Positions 61,174 through 64,000 of a stretch of 64,000 bases of DNA are shown piece after piece. The stretch covers positions 32,667 to 96,666 of the forward strand of contig NZ_JBBCMA010000008.1 in NCBI RefSeq assembly GCF_037152535.1, written 5' to 3'. The stretch's first letter is position 1; the number at the start of each line of letters is the position of its first letter. A program made the translations under genes and the position numbers. The notes below the pieces were generated by a model, which was given only the letters and a program-made list of their open reading frames with translations, had not been told where the DNA came from and did no database searches. This stretch comes from Leclercia sp. AS011. Its GTDB lineage: Bacteria > Pseudomonadota > Gammaproteobacteria > Enterobacterales > Enterobacteriaceae.

Positions 61174-62223
61174 ATGGCAACTGGCACGCTGCCCGATGCT
61201 GGGCAGATCCTCAATTCTCTTATCAACAGCATTTTACTGGTCGACGACGATCTGGCGGTGCATTACGCCAATCCAGCGGCCCAGCAGTTGCTTGCTCAGA
61301 GCTCACGCAAACTGTTTGGTGCGCCGCTACCCGAGTTGTTGAGTTATTTTTCCCTGAACATCGGCCTGATGCAGGAGAGCCTGCAGGCGGGACAAGGCTT
61401 CACCGATAACGAAGTGACGCTGGTGATCGACGGGCGCTCGCATATTCTCTCCCTGACGGCGCAGCGGCTACCGGAAGGCCTGATCCTGCTGGAGATGGCA
61501 CCGATGGATAATCAGCGTCGCCTGAGCCAGGAGCAGCTCCAGCATGCCCAGCAGATTGCGGCCCGCGACCTGGTGCGCGGCCTGGCCCACGAGATTAAAA
61601 ACCCGCTCGGCGGCCTGCGCGGCGCGGCACAGCTGTTAACCAAAGCCCTGCCCGACCCGGCGCTGGCGGAATACACCAATGTCATTATTGAACAGGCCGA
61701 TCGCCTGCGTAATCTGGTCGATCGCCTGTTAGGCCCGCAGCAACCCGGGATGCACGTTACCGAGAGCATTCACAAGGTGGCCGAGCGCGTCGTCAAACTG
61801 GTGTCAATGGAGTTGCCGGACAACGTCAGGCTGATTCGGGATTACGATCCCAGCCTGCCGGAACTGCCGCACGATCCCGACCAGATTGAACAGGTACTGC
61901 TGAACATCGTGCGCAATGCCCTGCAGGCATTGGGGGCGGATGGCGGAGAAATTATTCTGCGTACCCGCACCGCGTTTCAGCTCACCCTGCACGGGACACG
62001 CTACCGCCTGGCAGCCCGCATCGACGTGGAAGATAACGGCCCGGGCATCCCTTCCCATTTACAGGACACGCTGTTTTACCCGATGGTCAGCGGCCGGGAA
62101 GGCGGAACCGGGCTTGGCTTATCGATTGCCCGTAATTTGATAGATCAGCACTCCGGCAAAATTGAATTTACCAGTTGGCCGGGTCATACCGAGTTTTCGG
62201 TTTACCTGCCAATCAGGAAATAG
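61174..62223 (+). CDS. glnL: Nitrogen sensor kinase/phosphatase NtrB
   Basis: 349 residues. N-terminal PAS domain (about 8-110), phospho-acceptor His139 in [20 protein letters not shown], ATPase domain with [10 protein letters not shown] (N box), DNGPGIP (G1) and [10 protein letters not shown] (G2). No membrane helix: it is cytoplasmic and controlled by PII (GlnB) in response to glutamine. It is 11 bp upstream of glnG. Confidence 0.98.
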   Translation: MATGTLPDAGQILNSLINSILLVDDDLAVHYANPAAQQLLAQSSRKLFGAPLPELLSYFSLNIGLMQESLQAGQGFTDNEVTLVIDGRSHILSLTAQRLPEGLILLEMAPMDNQRRLSQEQLQHAQQIAARDLVRGLAHEIKNPLGGLRGAAQLLTKALPDPALAEYTNVIIEQADRLRNLVDRLLGPQQPGMHVTESIHKVAERVVKLVSMELPDNVRLIRDYDPSLPELPHDPDQIEQVLLNIVRNALQALGADGGEIILRTRTAFQLTLHGTRYRLAARIDVEDNGPGIPSHLQDTLFYPMVSGREGGTGLGLSIARNLIDQHSGKIEFTSWPGHTEFSVYLPIRK

Positions 62224-62234
62224 AGGGTTAGGTT

Positions 62235-63647
62235 ATGCAACGAGGGATAGTCTGGGTAGTTGATGACGACAGCTCCATCCGCTGGGTGCTTGAACGGGCG
62301 CTTACCGGAGCAGGATTAAGCTGCACCGCTTTTGAAAGCGGGGCCGAGGTGCTGGATGCACTGACCACTAAAACCCCGGACGTGCTGCTGTCCGATATCC
62401 GTATGCCGGGGATGGACGGTCTTGCGCTGTTAAAACAGATTAAGCAGCGCCACCCGATGCTGCCGGTCATCATAATGACCGCGCACTCCGATCTGGATGC
62501 GGCGGTCAGCGCCTATCAGCAGGGTGCGTTCGATTACCTGCCGAAACCGTTCGATATTGACGAGGCGGTGGCGCTGGTTGAACGCGCCATCAGCCACTAT
62601 CAGGAACAGCAGCAGCCGCGTAACGCCCCGGTTTTCGGTCCTACCACCGATATCATTGGCGAAGCGCCGGCAATGCAGGATGTGTTTCGCATCATCGGCC
62701 GCCTGTCGCGCTCCTCCATCAGCGTGCTGATTAACGGCGAGTCGGGCACCGGGAAAGAGCTGGTTGCGCATGCCCTGCATCGCCACAGCCCGCGCGCCAA
62801 AGCCCCGTTCATCGCCCTGAATATGGCAGCGATCCCCAAGGATTTGATTGAGTCCGAGCTTTTCGGCCACGAAAAAGGGGCCTTTACCGGCGCCAACACC
62901 ATTCGTCAGGGCCGCTTTGAGCAGGCCGACGGCGGGACGCTGTTTCTGGATGAGATCGGGGATATGCCGCTCGACGTCCAGACGCGACTCCTGCGCGTGC
63001 TGGCGGACGGGCAGTTCTACCGCGTGGGCGGCTATGCGCCGGTCAAAGTCGATGTGCGTATTATTGCCGCCACCCACCAGAACCTCGAGCTGCGTGTCCA
63101 GGAGGGGAAATTCCGTGAGGACTTGTTCCACCGCCTGAACGTCATTCGCGTTCACCTGCCACCGCTGCGCGAGCGCCGGGAAGATATCCCCCGTCTGGCA
63201 CGTCATTTCCTGCAGGATGCAGCCCGCGAGCTGGGGGTGGAAGCCAAACTGCTGCACCCGGAAACCGAAGCCGCGCTGACGCGTCTGGCCTGGCCCGGCA
63301 ACGTGCGTCAGCTGGAAAATACCTGCCGCTGGTTAACGGTGATGGCCGCAGGCCAGGAGGTGTTGATTCAGGATCTTCCTCCTGAGCTTTTCGAAACCCA
63401 TGTTCCGGAAAGCAGCACCGGCCAGACCCTGCCCGACAGCTGGGCTACGCTGCTGGCGCAATGGGCCGACCGTGCCCTGCGTTCCGGTCATCAAAATCTG
63501 CTCTCCGAGGCACAGCCGGAGATGGAACGCACGCTGCTCACCACCGCGCTGCGCCATACCCAGGGACATAAACAGGAAGCGGCACGCCTGCTCGGCTGGG
63601 GACGCAATACCCTGACGCGTAAGCTAAAAGAGCTGGGAATGGAGTGA
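62235..63647 (+). CDS. glnG: Sigma-54-dependent nitrogen response regulator NtrC
   Basis: 470 residues. Receiver with Asp54 ([14 protein letters not shown]), AAA+ domain with Walker A GESGTGKE, the sigma-54-contacting GAFTGA loop ([12 protein letters not shown]), Walker [12 protein letters not shown], and a C-terminal Fis-type helix-turn-helix ([19 protein letters not shown]). It activates glnAp2 and other nitrogen genes. One residue longer than remembered E. coli NtrC. Confidence 0.98.
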   Translation: MQRGIVWVVDDDSSIRWVLERALTGAGLSCTAFESGAEVLDALTTKTPDVLLSDIRMPGMDGLALLKQIKQRHPMLPVIIMTAHSDLDAAVSAYQQGAFDYLPKPFDIDEAVALVERAISHYQEQQQPRNAPVFGPTTDIIGEAPAMQDVFRIIGRLSRSSISVLINGESGTGKELVAHALHRHSPRAKAPFIALNMAAIPKDLIESELFGHEKGAFTGANTIRQGRFEQADGGTLFLDEIGDMPLDVQTRLLRVLADGQFYRVGGYAPVKVDVRIIAATHQNLELRVQEGKFREDLFHRLNVIRVHLPPLRERREDIPRLARHFLQDAARELGVEAKLLHPETEAALTRLAWPGNVRQLENTCRWLTVMAAGQEVLIQDLPPELFETHVPESSTGQTLPDSWATLLAQWADRALRSGHQNLLSEAQPEMERTLLTTALRHTQGHKQEAARLLGWGRNTLTRKLKELGME

Positions 63648-63759
63648 CATTTTACCGCTGTGTAAATGAGGTTAACTAAGCGCAAACTGGCGTTATTTTG
63701 CGCTTTACTGTTCCGATGAGTTGAGTATTATCTTGCCCGGGAAATCGGGGGGGATCATC

Positions 63760-63882
63760 ATGCTGGAATCTATCGTTACAATCTTGTCTGGCGGCGTCGA
63801 AGCCAGCGCAGCAGCGGGACATACGCCACAGGCGGCCATTGCAGCTGTGCTGTGTGCGGCGCTGGTTGGGTTGTTTAGTTAG
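63760..63882 (+). CDS. yshB: Small membrane protein YshB
   Basis: 40 codons MLESIVTILSGGVEASAAAGHTPQ..., ending LCAALVGLFS. Matches E. coli YshB (about 36 residues, downstream of glnG) at both ends: MLESI and HTPQ-A-AVLCAA--GLFS. The middle has an extra Ala/Ser stretch (ASAAAG). The second half is one hydrophobic helix. GGGGGGG with GGA before ATG gives a ribosome site. YshB is a small inner-membrane protein; in Salmonella it affects intracellular survival. Confidence 0.85.
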   Translation: MLESIVTILSGGVEASAAAGHTPQAAIAAVLCAALVGLFS

Positions 63883-63889
63883 AGGGTTT

Positions 63890-63915
63890 GCCGGGTGGCG
63901 GCTACGCCTTACCCG
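63890..63915. repeat. Truncated REP element
   Basis: GCCGGGTGGCGGCTACGCC then TTACCCG stops before the closing GCCTAC tail found in the other REP copies in this window. The sequence after it is unrelated. Confidence 0.7.
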
Positions 63916-64000
63916 TATATGGACACCTCCCGTTATGCAAGCCATTCTGCATTTGTGTAACGGGAGTAAGATGCTTTCGTATATCCGGCCTCTCTTCCGG
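63916..64000. other. Unassigned right edge next to a broken REP
   Basis: TATATGGACACCTCCCGTTATGC leads to an inverted repeat: CCCGTTA at 63929-63935 pairs with TAACGGG at 63958-63964, with TGCA inside each arm. GGGAG then precedes ATG at 63971 (MLSYIRPLFR, open to the window end). On the minus strand a frame ending at 63933 reads ...YTKASYSRYTNAEWLA. hemN is expected beyond here in E. coli order but neither frame resembles it. This could be the end of an inserted element or of another gene. Confidence 0.3.

Noticed and set aside
63676..63945. 89-residue minus-strand frame across yshB and REP
   Set aside because: It covers a recognised small gene on the other strand and a repeat, with no similarity noticed.

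Overview
The window is a 64 kb piece of a chromosome from the family Enterobacteriaceae. Gene content and order follow the E. coli K-12 block metBJ - rpmE - priA - cytR - ftsN - hslVU - menA - rraA - zapB - glpFKX - fpr - tpiA - cdh - sbp - pfkA - fieF - cpxPRA - yiiM - sodA - rha - fdhD/fdoGHI-fdhE - fabY - dtd - yihYX - typA - glnALG - yshB, mostly with high protein identity as judged from remembered E. coli sequences. The GC-rich coding style, the rhamnose ABC importer, and the RafA/LacY-type cluster suggest an Enterobacter/Lelliottia/Leclercia/Klebsiella-like lineage. Species cannot be fixed from sequence reading alone.

Layout. 1-10 kb: methionine control (metB partial, metJ with met boxes), ribosomal protein L31, replication restart (priA), cytidine repressor, division (ftsN, zapB), the HslVU protease, menaquinone synthesis, RNase E regulator. 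10-16.7 kb: glycerol uptake and phosphorylation, GlpX, flavodoxin/ferredoxin reductase, two small envelope genes, triose-phosphate isomerase. 16.7-26.5 kb: an SLC13-type carrier not in the K-12 order, cdh, sbp, pfkA, fieF, the Cpx envelope stress system with its 3'-UTR sRNA CpxQ, yiiM, sodA. 26.6-38.5 kb: a large rhamnose locus in which the K-12 symporter gene rhaT is missing and a four-gene ABC importer plus a lactaldehyde reductase sit between rhaD and rhaM. 38.5-46.2 kb: accessory region with an AT-rich HEPN/Abi-type gene, an alpha-galactoside uptake and hydrolysis operon under a LacI-type repressor with tandem palindromic operators, and an XRE-cupin regulator divergent from an AzlCD exporter. 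46.3-53.1 kb: fdhD divergent from the selenocysteine-containing formate dehydrogenase-O operon. 53.1-54.3 kb: a degraded PIN-domain toxin fragment and an HSL-type esterase. 54.3-64 kb: fabY, dtd, yihYX, typA, nitrogen control glnALG with NtrC and sigma-54 sites, the small protein gene yshB, and a truncated REP element beside unexplained sequence at the window end.

How genes work together. Rhamnose enters through the ABC importer and passes through RhaM, RhaA, RhaB and RhaD to DHAP and L-lactaldehyde. The embedded reductase turns lactaldehyde to 1,2-propanediol, so the pathway is self-contained at one locus under RhaS/RhaR and CRP. RafA-like galactosidase and LacY-like permease form a minimal raffinose/melibiose unit. 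FdhD, FdoGHI and FdhE make and mature periplasm-facing formate dehydrogenase. GlnALG senses nitrogen.

No tRNA, rRNA, CRISPR array, prophage or complete insertion sequence was seen. The most unusual items are the HEPN/Abi-type gene at 38.6-39.5 kb, the PIN-toxin remnant at 53.1-53.3 kb, the rewired rhamnose locus, and the unexplained right edge.
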